From: Flavobacteriaceae bacterium | GTDB lineage: Bacteria > Bacteroidota > Bacteroidia > Flavobacteriales > Flavobacteriaceae | Assembly: GCA_002728855.1 (NCBI GenBank) | Contig: PBWA01000047.1 | Span: forward strand, 1-43,647 | Direction of reading: 5' to 3' | Length of the DNA: 43,647 nucleotides | Part shown: piece after piece, positions 7,637 to 16,339 of the stretch | How the letters are laid out: every line of letters starts with the position of its first letter | Numbering within the stretch: the stretch's first letter is position 1 | Position numbers and translations under genes: made by a program | The notes under the pieces: model-generated | What the model was told of the DNA's origin: nothing | Database searches by the model: none | The model's input: the letters and a program-made list of their open reading frames with translations, nothing else

Positions 7637-9178
7637 TTATTTTGGATTCAATATAATTATTGGAATAATCATTTCTTCCATAGAAATTCCCCCATGTTGA
7701 AAAGTGTTTTTGTAATGAAGAGCAAACTTGTTGAAGTTATTCTGATAAATAAAATATTGATCGTTTTTAGCAAAAATATACTTTTCATCAGAAGCGGGAA
7801 GTCCATAATCAATAGGTTTTTCAATAAAAAAAACTTCTTTTTGGTTAAATGTCAAAGTTTTGCCTTTTTTATACCTCAAGTTAACATTAGTATTTCTGTC
7901 TCCTATAATTTTTTGGGGATTTAGAACATTTATGGTCCCGTGATCAGTTGTTACAATTAACTTATATTTCTTGTCTCTAGCTTTTTGAATCAATTCAAAT
8001 AAAGGTGAATTTTTAAACCAGGATAATGTTAGTGATCTGAAGGCCTTGTCATCAGATGCAAGTTCCTTTATGATGTCCATTTCAATTTTAGCATGAGAGA
8101 TAATATCAACAAAATTATATACAACAGTGATTAACTCATGTTTATTATTGTCGAAATTTTTGAGTAGTTTTCGAGCATCTTTGAGATTTAGAATTTTATG
8201 ATATTCAAAAGAAATCTGAAGATTTAACCTTTTAAGCTGTTTTTCCAAGAATTCTTTCTCATAAAGATTTTTCCCTTTCTCATCAGACTCATCTACCCAA
8301 AATTCCGGGTATGTTTTTTGTGTTTGCTCTGGGGTCATACCCGAAAAAATAGCATTCCTAGAATACTGAGTAGACGTAGGAATTATACTGCAATATGGTG
8401 TTTCCTCTTGTTTTTGATAGTAATCTTCAATTAAATTAGATATAACCTTCCACTGATCGTATCTTAAATTGTCAATCAATAAAAAAAGCGTTTTTTCATT
8501 TTTCTTTATAATTGGAAAAACCTTTCGTCTCAATAAATTATTTGACAGTAAAGGCAAATCTGAATTACTTAAGATCCAATTTTTGTAATTAGACTCTATA
8601 AATCGTGCAAAAAGATGGTTAGCTTCTTTTTTTTGAGTTTTGAAAATTTCCATCATCCCTTTATTATTAATTGATTCCAATTCAAATTCCCAGTAAAGTA
8701 AATTCATATAAAAATCTTGCCATTCTTTTATGGTTTTTATTGAGAGTAATGTTGTAGATATGTTTAAGAATTCCTTTTGATAATTTCTAATTGTTCTTTC
8801 TGCAATTAAATCTTTATGCTGAAAAAGTTTTTTTAATGCCAAAAGTATTTGATTAGGATTTACAGGCTTGATCAAATAATCAGAAATTTTAGATCCAATT
8901 GCTTGCTCCATTAATTCCTCCTCTTCATTTTTAGTAATCATCAGAATAGGGATGTTTGGAAGTAAAATTTTTATTTCATTAAGGGTTTCAATTCCAGATA
9001 ATCCAGGCATATTTTCATCTAGCATTATTGCTTGAAACTTCTCTTTCTTTATTAATTCAATTGCATCCTGGCCACTTTTACATGGCGTTAAATCATAACC
9101 CTTTTCTGTTAAAAAAAGAAAATGAGGTTTTAATAGCTCAACTTCATCATCAACCCAAAGAATTCTTATAGAACTCAT
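7637..9178 (-). CDS. porX: PorX: response regulator with PglZ phosphatase domain
   Basis: A 513-residue protein with an N-terminal receiver domain (1-120) and a C-terminal PglZ/alkaline phosphatase-fold domain (about 210-513). In the receiver, the acid pocket is Asp10-Asp11, the phospho-acceptor Asp54 (LDENMPG), Thr82 and Lys104 (LIKP). In the PglZ domain the metal and catalytic residues are Asp236 (LLIDNLR), Thr270 (STQYSRN), Asp358/His362, Asp412-His413 (TTDHG) and His495 (QHGG). In Porphyromonas and Flavobacterium, PorX works with the sensor PorY and controls type IX secretion. It leads the operon porX-tsaE-DUF4258-like and is divergent from lpxD. No other secretion genes are in the window, so its targets lie elsewhere. 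Confidence 0.95.
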   Translation of the reverse strand: MSSIRILWVDDEVELLKPHFLFLTEKGYDLTPCKSGQDAIELIKKEKFQAIMLDENMPGLSGIETLNEIKILLPNIPILMITKNEEEELMEQAIGSKISDYLIKPVNPNQILLALKKLFQHKDLIAERTIRNYQKEFLNISTTLLSIKTIKEWQDFYMNLLYWEFELESINNKGMMEIFKTQKKEANHLFARFIESNYKNWILSNSDLPLLSNNLLRRKVFPIIKKNEKTLFLLIDNLRYDQWKVISNLIEDYYQKQEETPYCSIIPTSTQYSRNAIFSGMTPEQTQKTYPEFWVDESDEKGKNLYEKEFLEKQLKRLNLQISFEYHKILNLKDARKLLKNFDNNKHELITVVYNFVDIISHAKIEMDIIKELASDDKAFRSLTLSWFKNSPLFELIQKARDKKYKLIVTTDHGTINVLNPQKIIGDRNTNVNLRYKKGKTLTFNQKEVFFIEKPIDYGLPASDEKYIFAKNDQYFIYQNNFNKFALHYKNTFQHGGISMEEMIIPIIILNPK

Positions 9179-9246
9179 AATATATAAGAAAATAACTAAT
9201 TTAATTGGCCTCTAAAATAAACATTTAACTTCTAACTTATATTTTA

Positions 9247-9254
9247 TATTTTTG
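9247..9254 (+). promoter_or_regulatory. -7 promoter element of the lpx cluster
   Basis: TATTTTTG (consensus TAnnTTTG) ends four bases before the lpxD ATG at 9259. Transcription would begin at or beside the start codon. It lies in the 80-bp divergent gap with porX. A -33 box is not obvious. Confidence 0.35.
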
Positions 9255-9258
9255 CATC

Positions 9259-10281
9259 ATGAAATTTACTGCTCAGCAAATTGCTGTAAAGCTTCATGGA
9301 AAAGTAGAAGGTGACCCAAAAGCTGAAATTTTTGAATTAGCAAAAATTGAAAATGCAAAAAAAGGTTCTCTAACATTCCTGTCAAATCCAAAATACACTC
9401 CTTACATATATAAAACGAAGGCTTCAGCTATTATTGTCAATAAAGACTTAGTTGTTGAGAACGAACTAAAATCTACTTTAATAAGGGTTAATGATCCTTA
9501 TGAATCATTCTCTAATTTACTTGATTATTATAAAAAAGTGAGTATTGATAGAATTGGTATTTCAAATTCTGCTGAGATTCATGAATCGGTTAAAATAGAT
9601 CCAAAGTGTTACATTGGATCAATGACTATAATTGAAAAAGATTCAAAGATTTCAAAAAATGTAAAAATCTTTCCCCAAGTATATGTAGGTCCTAATGTTT
9701 CAATAGGAGAGGGATCTGTAATTTTTCCCGGTACTAAAATTATGGAAGATACTATTATTGGTAAAAACTGTATTATACATAGTGGTGCAGTAATAGGTTC
9801 TGACGGTTTTGGTTTTGCTCCACAGGAAAACGGTATGTATAAAAAAATACCACAGACAGGTAGAGTTATATTGGGGGAAAATGTTGAAGTAGGAGCTAAC
9901 TCAACTATCGACAAGGCTACTCTGGGTGTTACAAAGATTGGAGATGGAGTTAAGCTTGATAATCAAATACAAATTGCTCATAATGTTGAAATAGGAATAA
10001 ATACTGTAATTGCTGGTCAAACAGGGATAGCAGGATCTGCAAAAATTGGTAAAAATTGTGTTATTGGTGGCCAAGTTGGAATAGCTGGTCATATATCAAT
10101 AGGAGATAATGTTAAAGTACAAGGGCAGTCTGGTATAATTAGTAATATTGAAAACAATTCTACTATTCAAGGAACTCCGGCATTTTCATATAATTCCTAC
10201 AGTAAATCTTATGTTCATTTTAAAAACCTCCCTAAAACCATAAAAAAAATTGACTCTCTTGAAAAGAAAATTAAAAAATGA
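9259..10281 (+). CDS. lpxD: UDP-3-O-acylglucosamine N-acyltransferase LpxD
   Basis: A 340-residue enzyme that adds the second hydroxyacyl chain to UDP-3-O-acyl-glucosamine in lipid A synthesis. An N-terminal UDP-binding domain (1-100) includes the GSLTFLSNPKY signature at 36-46. The left-handed beta-helix of hexapeptide repeats spans about 105-310. The catalytic His241 lies in IQIAHNVEIG, and DGFGFAP (182-188) is the usual loop. Length is typical. It overlaps lpxC-fabZ by four bases (ATGA), which indicates coupled translation, and leads a cluster that continues through lpxA to the SPFH gene. Confidence 0.97.
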   Translation: MKFTAQQIAVKLHGKVEGDPKAEIFELAKIENAKKGSLTFLSNPKYTPYIYKTKASAIIVNKDLVVENELKSTLIRVNDPYESFSNLLDYYKKVSIDRIGISNSAEIHESVKIDPKCYIGSMTIIEKDSKISKNVKIFPQVYVGPNVSIGEGSVIFPGTKIMEDTIIGKNCIIHSGAVIGSDGFGFAPQENGMYKKIPQTGRVILGENVEVGANSTIDKATLGVTKIGDGVKLDNQIQIAHNVEIGINTVIAGQTGIAGSAKIGKNCVIGGQVGIAGHISIGDNVKVQGQSGIISNIENNSTIQGTPAFSYNSYSKSYVHFKNLPKTIKKIDSLEKKIKK

Positions 10282-11687
10282 TAACAAAAACTATTCCTCA
10301 AAAGACATTAGAAAAAGAAGTTTCTCTAAACGGAGTTGGCCTTCACACTGGAAAAAAGGTTAAACTGACTTTTAAACCAGCTCCAGCAAATACTGGTTAT
10401 GTTTTCTTGAGAACAGATTTAAATCCATTCTTTGAAATACCAGCAGATGTTAAGTATGTAAAAACTACGGATAGGGGAACAACATTAGAAAAAGATGGAG
10501 TGAAAATACAAACTTCTGAACATGTCCTTGCTGCTTTAGTTGGTATGCAAATAGACAATTGTTTTATATTAATGGATGCCCCTGAGTCGCCAATTATGGA
10601 TGGATCATCAAAATTTTTTACAGAGGCAATTGAAAAAGCTGGAGTTTTAGAGCAAGAAGAGAAAAGAAATGAATATGTTGTAAAAGAGCTCATCTCATAT
10701 AAATGTGAGGAAAGTGGAAGTGAAATTACTGTAATACCATCAGAAAAATACCAGATCACTACAATGGTTGATTTTGAAACTAAGATTCTTGGTACACAAA
10801 ATGCAACGCTTGAAAATATCTCTCAGTTTAAATCTGAAATTGCGCCATCACGAACTTTTAGTTTTCTGCATGAGCTTGAAACCTTATTAGAAAATGGTTT
10901 GATTAAAGGTGGTGATCTAAACAATGCCATTGTTTACGTTGACAAGCCTTTATCTGAAAGTAATATGGATCGATTAAAAGAAGCTTTTGGTAAAGAAAAA
11001 ATTTCTGTAAAACCAAACGGAATATTAGATAATCTAAGCTTACATTTTTCAAATGAAGCTGCCAGACATAAGTTACTTGATGTCATTGGCGACTTAGCTC
11101 TTATAGGAACTCCTTTAAGAGGAAAGGTTATTGCGAATAAACCTGGACATCGAGTCAATACAGATTTTTCAAGAAAAGTTGCTCAAATTATAAAAAATGA
11201 GAAGCGTAGGAATATTCCCAAATTTGATATTAATTCAAAACCATTAATGGATATAAATCAAATAATGGATATGCTTCCACATAGACCACCATTTCTTCTT
11301 GTTGATAAAATTTTTGAACTTTCAGAATCTCATGTAATTGGATTAAAAAATGTAACTATGAATGAGCCTTTTTTTGAAGGGCATTTTCCTGGATCGCCTA
11401 TCATGCCAGGTGTGCTTCAGATAGAGGCGTTGGCTCAAACTGGAGGAGTTTTATTACTGAACACTGTTTCTGATCCACAAAATTATCTCACTTTTTTTAT
11501 GAAAATTGATAAAGTGAGATTTAAAAGGACTGTTGTTCCTGGTGATACTTTAATTTTCAAGCTTGAACTAATTGCCCCTATTAGAAGGGGGATTTGTCAA
11601 ATGCTCGGACAAATTTATTGTAATGATAATCTCATTACTGAGGGTGAGTTCATGGCTCAAATGATAAGAAAAGAAGATAAAAAATGA
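10278..11687 (+). CDS. lpxC-fabZ: Bifunctional LpxC deacetylase / FabZ dehydratase
   Basis: A 469-residue fusion typical of Bacteroidota. Residues 1-310 are LpxC, the zinc deacetylase that commits UDP-acyl-GlcNAc to lipid A; zinc ligands are His82 (TSEHVLAAL), His264 and Asp268 (RHKLLDVIGD), with Glu81 as base and His291 as general acid. Residues 325-469 are FabZ, the 3-hydroxyacyl-ACP dehydratase; active-site His369 (GHFPG) and Glu383 (QIEALAQ) are present, after the LPHRPPFLLVD motif. Both halves look intact. The fusion pairs enzymes that draw on the same hydroxyacyl-ACP pool. It overlaps lpxD and lpxA by four bases each. Confidence 0.97.
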   Translation: MITKTIPQKTLEKEVSLNGVGLHTGKKVKLTFKPAPANTGYVFLRTDLNPFFEIPADVKYVKTTDRGTTLEKDGVKIQTSEHVLAALVGMQIDNCFILMDAPESPIMDGSSKFFTEAIEKAGVLEQEEKRNEYVVKELISYKCEESGSEITVIPSEKYQITTMVDFETKILGTQNATLENISQFKSEIAPSRTFSFLHELETLLENGLIKGGDLNNAIVYVDKPLSESNMDRLKEAFGKEKISVKPNGILDNLSLHFSNEAARHKLLDVIGDLALIGTPLRGKVIANKPGHRVNTDFSRKVAQIIKNEKRRNIPKFDINSKPLMDINQIMDMLPHRPPFLLVDKIFELSESHVIGLKNVTMNEPFFEGHFPGSPIMPGVLQIEALAQTGGVLLLNTVSDPQNYLTFFMKIDKVRFKRTVVPGDTLIFKLELIAPIRRGICQMLGQIYCNDNLITEGEFMAQMIRKEDKK

Positions 11688-12469
11688 GACAACCTTTAGC
11701 TTATATACATCCGAATGCTAAAATTGCTAATAATGTAGTCATTGAGCCATTTACATCAATTGATAATAATGTTGAAATAGGAGATGGTAGCTGGATAGGA
11801 TCTAATGTAACAATAATGGAAGGGGCAAGAATTGGTAAAAATTGTAATATTTTTCCTGGCTCAGTTATTGCTGCTATTCCGCAAGACTTAAAGTTTAAAG
11901 GAGAGGAGACTACAGCTGAAATAGGAAATAATACAACAATAAGAGAGTGCGTAACTATTAACAGAGGCACTTCAGATAGGCTAAAGACAAGAATTGGAGA
12001 CAATTGTTTAATAATGGCTTATTCTCACATAGCTCACGATTGTTTTATTGGCAATCACTGTGTTTTTTCTAACAATAGTACTTTAGCTGGGCATATAACA
12101 ACTGGTGATCACGTAATTTTAGCAGGGCTGGTTGCTGTTCATCAATTTTGCACAATTGGCGATTACTCTTTTGTTGCTGGAGGATCATTAGTAAGAAAGG
12201 ATGTTCCGCCTTATGTAAAAGCTGCAAGAGAACCTTTATCATATGTTGGTATAAATTCAGTCGGATTAAGGAGGAGAGGTTTTACTTCTGAAAAAATTAC
12301 TGAGATTCAAAATATATATCGAATTTTATATCAAAAAAAATACAATAATACTCAAGCTAGTGAAATTATTGAAGCAGAGATGATTGCCTCTCCAGAAAGA
12401 GATGAAATACTTCAATTCGTCAAAAATTCAAAAAGAGGTATAATGAAAGGATACTTCCAAAAAAATTAA
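11684..12469 (+). CDS. lpxA: UDP-N-acetylglucosamine acyltransferase LpxA
   Basis: A 261-residue acyltransferase for the first step of lipid A synthesis, placing a hydroxyacyl chain on UDP-GlcNAc. Hexapeptide repeats of the left-handed beta-helix cover residues 6-185. The catalytic histidine is His118 (YSHIAHDC), equivalent to E. coli His125. A helical C-terminal domain follows with the RRRGFTSEKI segment near 202-210. Length matches the family. It overlaps lpxC-fabZ by four bases and is followed two bases later by efp. Confidence 0.97.
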   Translation: MRQPLAYIHPNAKIANNVVIEPFTSIDNNVEIGDGSWIGSNVTIMEGARIGKNCNIFPGSVIAAIPQDLKFKGEETTAEIGNNTTIRECVTINRGTSDRLKTRIGDNCLIMAYSHIAHDCFIGNHCVFSNNSTLAGHITTGDHVILAGLVAVHQFCTIGDYSFVAGGSLVRKDVPPYVKAAREPLSYVGINSVGLRRRGFTSEKITEIQNIYRILYQKKYNNTQASEIIEAEMIASPERDEILQFVKNSKRGIMKGYFQKN

Positions 12470-12471
12470 AA

Positions 12472-13038
12472 ATGGCCAACACATCTGATATTAGAAAAGG
12501 ACTATGTATAAAATATAATAACGACATATATAAAATTGTCGAATTTTTACATGTTAAGCCAGGAAAAGGGCCCGCATTTGTTAGAACTAAACTTAAAAGC
12601 GTAACTAATGGTAAAGTTATTGAAAATACATTTTCTGCAGGACACAAAATTGATGATGTAAGAGTAGAAACGTCAAAATTTCAGTTTTTGTACAATGAAA
12701 AAGATGATTTTTACTTTATGAACACTAATGATTATAATCAATTTAGCATTAATTCTAGTTTAATTGAGTCTCCAGGTTTTCTTAAAGAAGGAGAGTTAGT
12801 CAATATCTCTATAAATACTGAGAATGGCACGCCTCTTACTGTTGATATTCCTCAAAATGTGATTTTAGAGATTATTCATACTGAGCCTGGTATCAAAGGT
12901 AATACTGCAACTAATTCTACTAAGCCTGCAACATTAGAGACAGGTACAAAAATTAATGTACCATTGTTTATAAATGAGGGTGATAAAATCAAAATAGATA
13001 CCTCAAAAGGAATCTACTTAGAAAGAATAAAAGAATAG
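12472..13038 (+). CDS. efp: Elongation factor P
   Basis: A 188-residue ribosome factor that relieves stalling at consecutive prolines. It has an N-terminal KOW-like domain (1-65) and two OB-like domains; the C-terminal signature region includes EPGIKGNTATNSTKPATLET-type residues at about 139-158. The loop lysine expected to be modified in many EF-Ps is Lys32 in KPGKGPAF. No EpmA/EpmB modification genes are in the window. It follows lpxA by two bases and leads into sucD after 59 bp, so it is likely read from the lpx transcript. Confidence 0.97.
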   Translation: MANTSDIRKGLCIKYNNDIYKIVEFLHVKPGKGPAFVRTKLKSVTNGKVIENTFSAGHKIDDVRVETSKFQFLYNEKDDFYFMNTNDYNQFSINSSLIESPGFLKEGELVNISINTENGTPLTVDIPQNVILEIIHTEPGIKGNTATNSTKPATLETGTKINVPLFINEGDKIKIDTSKGIYLERIKE

Positions 13039-13097
13039 ACATCAATTAAATCACTAGTAATTAATTTTTAGATATTTTTACAAAATGAAATTAAACC

Positions 13098-13970
13098 ATG
13101 AGTATACTTGTAAATAAAGACTCCAGAATAATTGTTCAAGGTTTCACAGGAAGTGAGGGAACATTTCATGCCTCTCAAATGATTGAGTATGGAACTAATG
13201 TCGTTGGAGGAGTAACTCCTGGGAAAGGTGGACAAATACATTTAAACAAACCAGTTTTTAACTCAGTAAAAGAGGCTGTTGCAGAATCAAAAGCTAACAC
13301 ATCAATCATATTTGTTCCTCCTGCTTTTGCAGGTGATGCAATAATGGAAGCTGCTGAAGCTGGAATTAAAGTCATTGTAGCTATTACGGAAGGTATTCCT
13401 GTGGCTGACATGATCAAAGCTAATAATTATGTTAAAAAAATGAATGCCATATTAGTTGGGCCTAATTGCCCAGGCATAATTACTCCGGATGAGGCAAAAG
13501 TTGGAATAATGCCTGGATTTATTTTTAAAAAAGGAAATGTTGGCATTATTTCGAAGTCTGGTACTTTAACTTACGAAGCTGCTGATCAAGTTGTTTCTAT
13601 GGGGTTAGGAATAAGTACAGCCTTAGGAATAGGAGGTGATCCAATTATAGGTACGACTACATGTGATGCTTTAAAATTATTTATATCAGATCCAGATACC
13701 AACTGTATTGTAATAATTGGTGAAATTGGGGGTCAATTAGAAGCAGAGGCAGCCAGATGGCTTGAAAAAGAAGGAAATTCAAAACCTGTTGTAGGATTTA
13801 TAGCTGGAGAAACAGCTCCCAAAGGAAGAACAATGGGGCATGCAGGTGCCATAGTTGGTGGTAAAGATGATACTGCTCAAGCAAAGAAAGAAATTATGAA
13901 ATCTTGTGGTATTCATATAGTTGATTCACCTGCTGAAATAGGAAAAAAAGTAGCGCAAGTATTAAAATAA
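13098..13970 (+). CDS. sucD: Succinyl-CoA ligase alpha subunit
   Basis: A 290-residue alpha subunit of the TCA-cycle enzyme that makes ATP or GTP from succinyl-CoA. The CoA-binding Rossmann segment starts GFTGSEGTFH (15-24), GPNCPGI is at 121-127, and the phosphohistidine is His248 in GRTMGHAGAIVGG. Length is standard. The beta subunit (sucC) is not in the window. It lies 59 bp after efp and one base before fabG; a gap in this position could hold an internal promoter, though I see no clean TAnnTTTG. Confidence 0.97.
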   Translation: MSILVNKDSRIIVQGFTGSEGTFHASQMIEYGTNVVGGVTPGKGGQIHLNKPVFNSVKEAVAESKANTSIIFVPPAFAGDAIMEAAEAGIKVIVAITEGIPVADMIKANNYVKKMNAILVGPNCPGIITPDEAKVGIMPGFIFKKGNVGIISKSGTLTYEAADQVVSMGLGISTALGIGGDPIIGTTTCDALKLFISDPDTNCIVIIGEIGGQLEAEAARWLEKEGNSKPVVGFIAGETAPKGRTMGHAGAIVGGKDDTAQAKKEIMKSCGIHIVDSPAEIGKKVAQVLK

Positions 13971-13971
13971 A

Positions 13972-14721
13972 ATGACTAAGTTATTAATTGATAAAACCGC
14001 TATAATTACTGGAGCTAGCAGAGGAATTGGTAGAGGCATTGCTTTAGCTTTTGCTAAAAATGGTTGCAACGTAGCTTTCACATACAGAAATTCATCTGAA
14101 GAAGCTCAAAAACTTGAAAAAGAATTAACTGGTTTTAACGTAAAATCAAAAGCATACAGAAGTGATGCCTCAAGCCTAAGAGATTCTAATAAATTATTAG
14201 AAAATGTATTAAAAGATTTTAATTCAATTGATATTCTTATAAATAATGCTGGGATTACAAAAGATAATTTACTGATGAGAATGTCTGAAGAAGATTTTGA
14301 CCATGTAATAAATAATAATCTCAAATCTGTTTTTAATATGTCTAGTGCTATTCAGCGGACTTTTTTAAAACAAAGAAAAGGATCTATAATAAATATAGGC
14401 TCAATTGTGGGTTTAAAAGGTAATCCTGGTCAATCTAATTACGCTGCATCTAAAGCTGGAGTTATTGGTTTCACTAAATCGTTAGCTTTAGAACTTGGGT
14501 CAAGAAATATAAGAGTCAATGTGATTGCTCCAGGGTTTATTGAAACCGAAATGACTGAGGTATTACCAGAAAACATAATTGAAAATTGGAAAAATAATAT
14601 CCCTCTGAAAAGAATAGGAAAATCAGAGGATGTTGCAAATGCTTGTATATTTCTTGCCTCAGAATTATCTGACTATATTACAGGGCAGGTAATACAAGTA
14701 GATGGTGGAATGTTAACTTAA
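13972..14721 (+). CDS. fabG: 3-oxoacyl-ACP reductase FabG-like
   Basis: A 249-residue short-chain dehydrogenase that reduces 3-oxoacyl-ACP with NADPH in fatty-acid elongation. The cofactor motif is TGASRGIG (13-20), NNAG is at 91-94, and the catalytic set is Ser144, Tyr157 and Lys161 (YAASK). GFIETEMTE follows near 188. Length and the ITKDNLLMRM segment are typical of true FabG. Placement beside lpx and FabZ genes supports a lipid role. It starts one base after sucD. Family members of other specificity cannot be fully excluded. Confidence 0.9.
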   Translation: MTKLLIDKTAIITGASRGIGRGIALAFAKNGCNVAFTYRNSSEEAQKLEKELTGFNVKSKAYRSDASSLRDSNKLLENVLKDFNSIDILINNAGITKDNLLMRMSEEDFDHVINNNLKSVFNMSSAIQRTFLKQRKGSIINIGSIVGLKGNPGQSNYAASKAGVIGFTKSLALELGSRNIRVNVIAPGFIETEMTEVLPENIIENWKNNIPLKRIGKSEDVANACIFLASELSDYITGQVIQVDGGMLT

Positions 14722-14732
14722 ATTAATTTATT

Positions 14733-15551
14733 ATGCAAAAATTACCTAAAATTGGATTGCCAATAATATTATTGGCCTTTATACTTATAATTTTTATATC
14801 AAAAGCCTCTATCAATATTGGTTATGGTGAGGCTGGTGTATTATTTAGAACTTTTGGAAATGGTGTTGTTGTTGATGAACCTCCACTTGGCGAGGGTTTT
14901 CATATAATTGCCCCATGGAATACAGTTTATGTCTATAATGTTAAACAACAAGAGTTTTTTGAAGGTAACATGTCGGTACTTTCTTCAAACGGTCTTGATA
15001 TATCCCTTGATGTATCTGTTCTATATCAACCAAAATATGATGAACTTGGATCATTACATAAAACAAAAGGGGAGAATTATGTGAATATTGTATTGATCCC
15101 TCAAATCAGAGCAGTTGCAAGAAGCGTTGTAGGACGTTACACTCCGGAACAACTATATTCAACAAAAAGAGATGCAATTCAAAACGAGATATTTGAAGAG
15201 ACTGTAAAGAATGTGGAGAATCAACATATTCAAATTAATGCAGTGCTAGTTAGAGATGTTACTCTTCCAGGTTCAATTAAAGCTGCAATTGAAAGGAAAC
15301 TTAGTCAAGAACAAGAGGCTTTAGAATATGAATTTAGACTTGAAAAAGCTAAACAAGAGGCTGAAAGACAAAGAATTGATGCAGAGGGGAAGGCAAGGGC
15401 CAATAAAATTCTTAGCGCATCTTTAACTGATAAAATATTAAGAGAAAAAGGAATTGAAGCTACAATAAGATTATCTGAATCGGCAAATTCTAAAGTAATT
15501 GTTATTGGAAGTGGAGATGAAGGCATGCCAATTATTTTAGGCAACAACTAA
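14733..15551 (+). CDS. SPFH/prohibitin family membrane protein
   Basis: A 272-residue protein with an N-terminal membrane segment (about residues 7-27) followed by an SPFH (band 7) domain (about 28-185), with GYGEAGVLFRTFG and the VRAVARSVVGRYTPEQL-like region near 125-145. A charged helical part (180-235) rich in Glu, Lys, Arg and Ala looks like a coiled coil that drives ring assembly. Prohibitin-like proteins scaffold the inner membrane and often modulate proteases such as FtsH. It follows fabG by 11 bp and ends the rightward run. Confidence 0.88.
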   Translation: MQKLPKIGLPIILLAFILIIFISKASINIGYGEAGVLFRTFGNGVVVDEPPLGEGFHIIAPWNTVYVYNVKQQEFFEGNMSVLSSNGLDISLDVSVLYQPKYDELGSLHKTKGENYVNIVLIPQIRAVARSVVGRYTPEQLYSTKRDAIQNEIFEETVKNVENQHIQINAVLVRDVTLPGSIKAAIERKLSQEQEALEYEFRLEKAKQEAERQRIDAEGKARANKILSASLTDKILREKGIEATIRLSESANSKVIVIGSGDEGMPIILGNN

Positions 15552-15614
15552 GGGAGATAGAGTCTTAATAAAAGGACGTATTGATTTTTTTTTATAAAAA
15601 ATTCTTTTTTTATA

Positions 15615-15649
15615 ATGAGCAAATTATTAAATTAGAAGTAATTACTCAC
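15615..15649. promoter_or_regulatory. Imperfect inverted repeat before tetR, putative operator
   Basis: ATGAGCAAATT (15615-15625) faces AATTACTCAC (15640-15649), whose reverse complement is GTGAGTAATT; the arms agree at most positions with a 14-base spacer. The right arm ends two bases before the TetR ATG at 15652. Two more half-sites of the same kind follow the gene (16187-16200, 16273-16286). Autoregulation by the TetR protein is an inference. Confidence 0.4.
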
Positions 15650-15651
15650 TT

Positions 15652-16173
15652 ATGACAGAAAAGAAAAAAAAGATTATAGATGTTGCGCTAGAGATGTTCT
15701 CCGAGAACGGATATAAATCAACAGCTACTAATCAAATTGCGAAAGAAGCTAAAGTTTCTGAAGGGCTTATCTTTAGACATTTTAAAAATAAAGAAGGTTT
15801 ATTAAAAGGTGTGTTAGAAGTGTGTGAACGGAATGTAAGTAAAATGTTTGATCCATTGGATGATTTAAAGCATCCAAAAGTTTTGCTTAAAAACATTATA
15901 AGCTTACCATTTAATACGGGTAGAGACAATATGAGGTATTGCAAACTTTTAAATAAACTAAAATGGGAGGTTGGTGGTGAAATTGAAAGTATATTTGAAC
16001 CAATTAGAAAAAAAACGGAAGAAGTATTCGAGTTAATGAAATATGATGATCCAAAATCTGAAGCTGAAACTCTTTTACTTATTCTTGATGGAGTCATTAG
16101 TAAAGTAATCCTAAATAAGTTTGAAAGTAAATTAATTGTTCATGATAATTTAATTAAAAAATATGAAGTTTAA
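15652..16173 (+). CDS. TetR/AcrR family transcriptional regulator
   Basis: A 173-residue regulator, slightly short for the family. Residues 5-52 are the TetR DNA-binding domain: KIIDVALEMFSENGYKSTA, then the helix-turn-helix TNQIAKEAKVSEGLIFRHFK and NKEGLL. The C-terminal ligand domain (55-173) is unlike any specific subfamily I can name. It is separated by 100 bp from the SPFH gene and by 166 bp from the DUF2911 gene. TGAGCAAT-like repeats lie on both sides of it, so it may control itself and the genes downstream. The ligand is unknown. Confidence 0.88.
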   Translation: MTEKKKKIIDVALEMFSENGYKSTATNQIAKEAKVSEGLIFRHFKNKEGLLKGVLEVCERNVSKMFDPLDDLKHPKVLLKNIISLPFNTGRDNMRYCKLLNKLKWEVGGEIESIFEPIRKKTEEVFELMKYDDPKSEAETLLLILDGVISKVILNKFESKLIVHDNLIKKYEV

Positions 16174-16186
16174 ACTCATAGCATGT

Positions 16187-16286
16187 AATTGCTCACATAC
16201 ATTAATGTTTTCTTCTCAAAAAATAACAGATTAATATTTTTTTCTATAATTAATATTATGTTAAATAGAATACATTGCTCATATAC
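16187..16286. repeat. Direct repeat ATTGCTCAYATAC between tetR and DUF2911 gene
   Basis: AATTGCTCACATAC (16187-16200) and CATTGCTCATATAC (16273-16286) match at 12 of 14 positions and lie 86 bp apart in the 160-bp gap. Both contain the same core (TGAGCAAT on the other strand) as the inverted repeat upstream of the TetR gene. This makes them candidate binding sites for that regulator. Confidence 0.4.
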
Positions 16287-16339
16287 CCTACTTGTTAAAG
16301 AATAAATTAATATTATATTACTAAAAAAAAAAAGTGAAT

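Noticed and set aside
9609-9914. Opposite-strand open frame of 101 codons inside lpxD
   Set aside because: It lies wholly within a well-supported gene, with composition expected from the complement of hexapeptide repeats; there is no promoter or family match.
10397-10759. Opposite-strand open frame of 120 codons inside lpxC-fabZ
   Set aside because: It is the shadow of the LpxC domain, whose catalytic residues are read in the other strand.
15732-16097. Opposite-strand open frame of 121 codons inside the TetR gene
   Set aside because: The sense frame has a clear helix-turn-helix; the reverse frame shows no domain.
16258-16305. 15-codon open frame that could be a leader peptide before the DUF2911 gene
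   Set aside because: It has no coupled structure or amino-acid bias and includes one of the repeated TetR-like sites.
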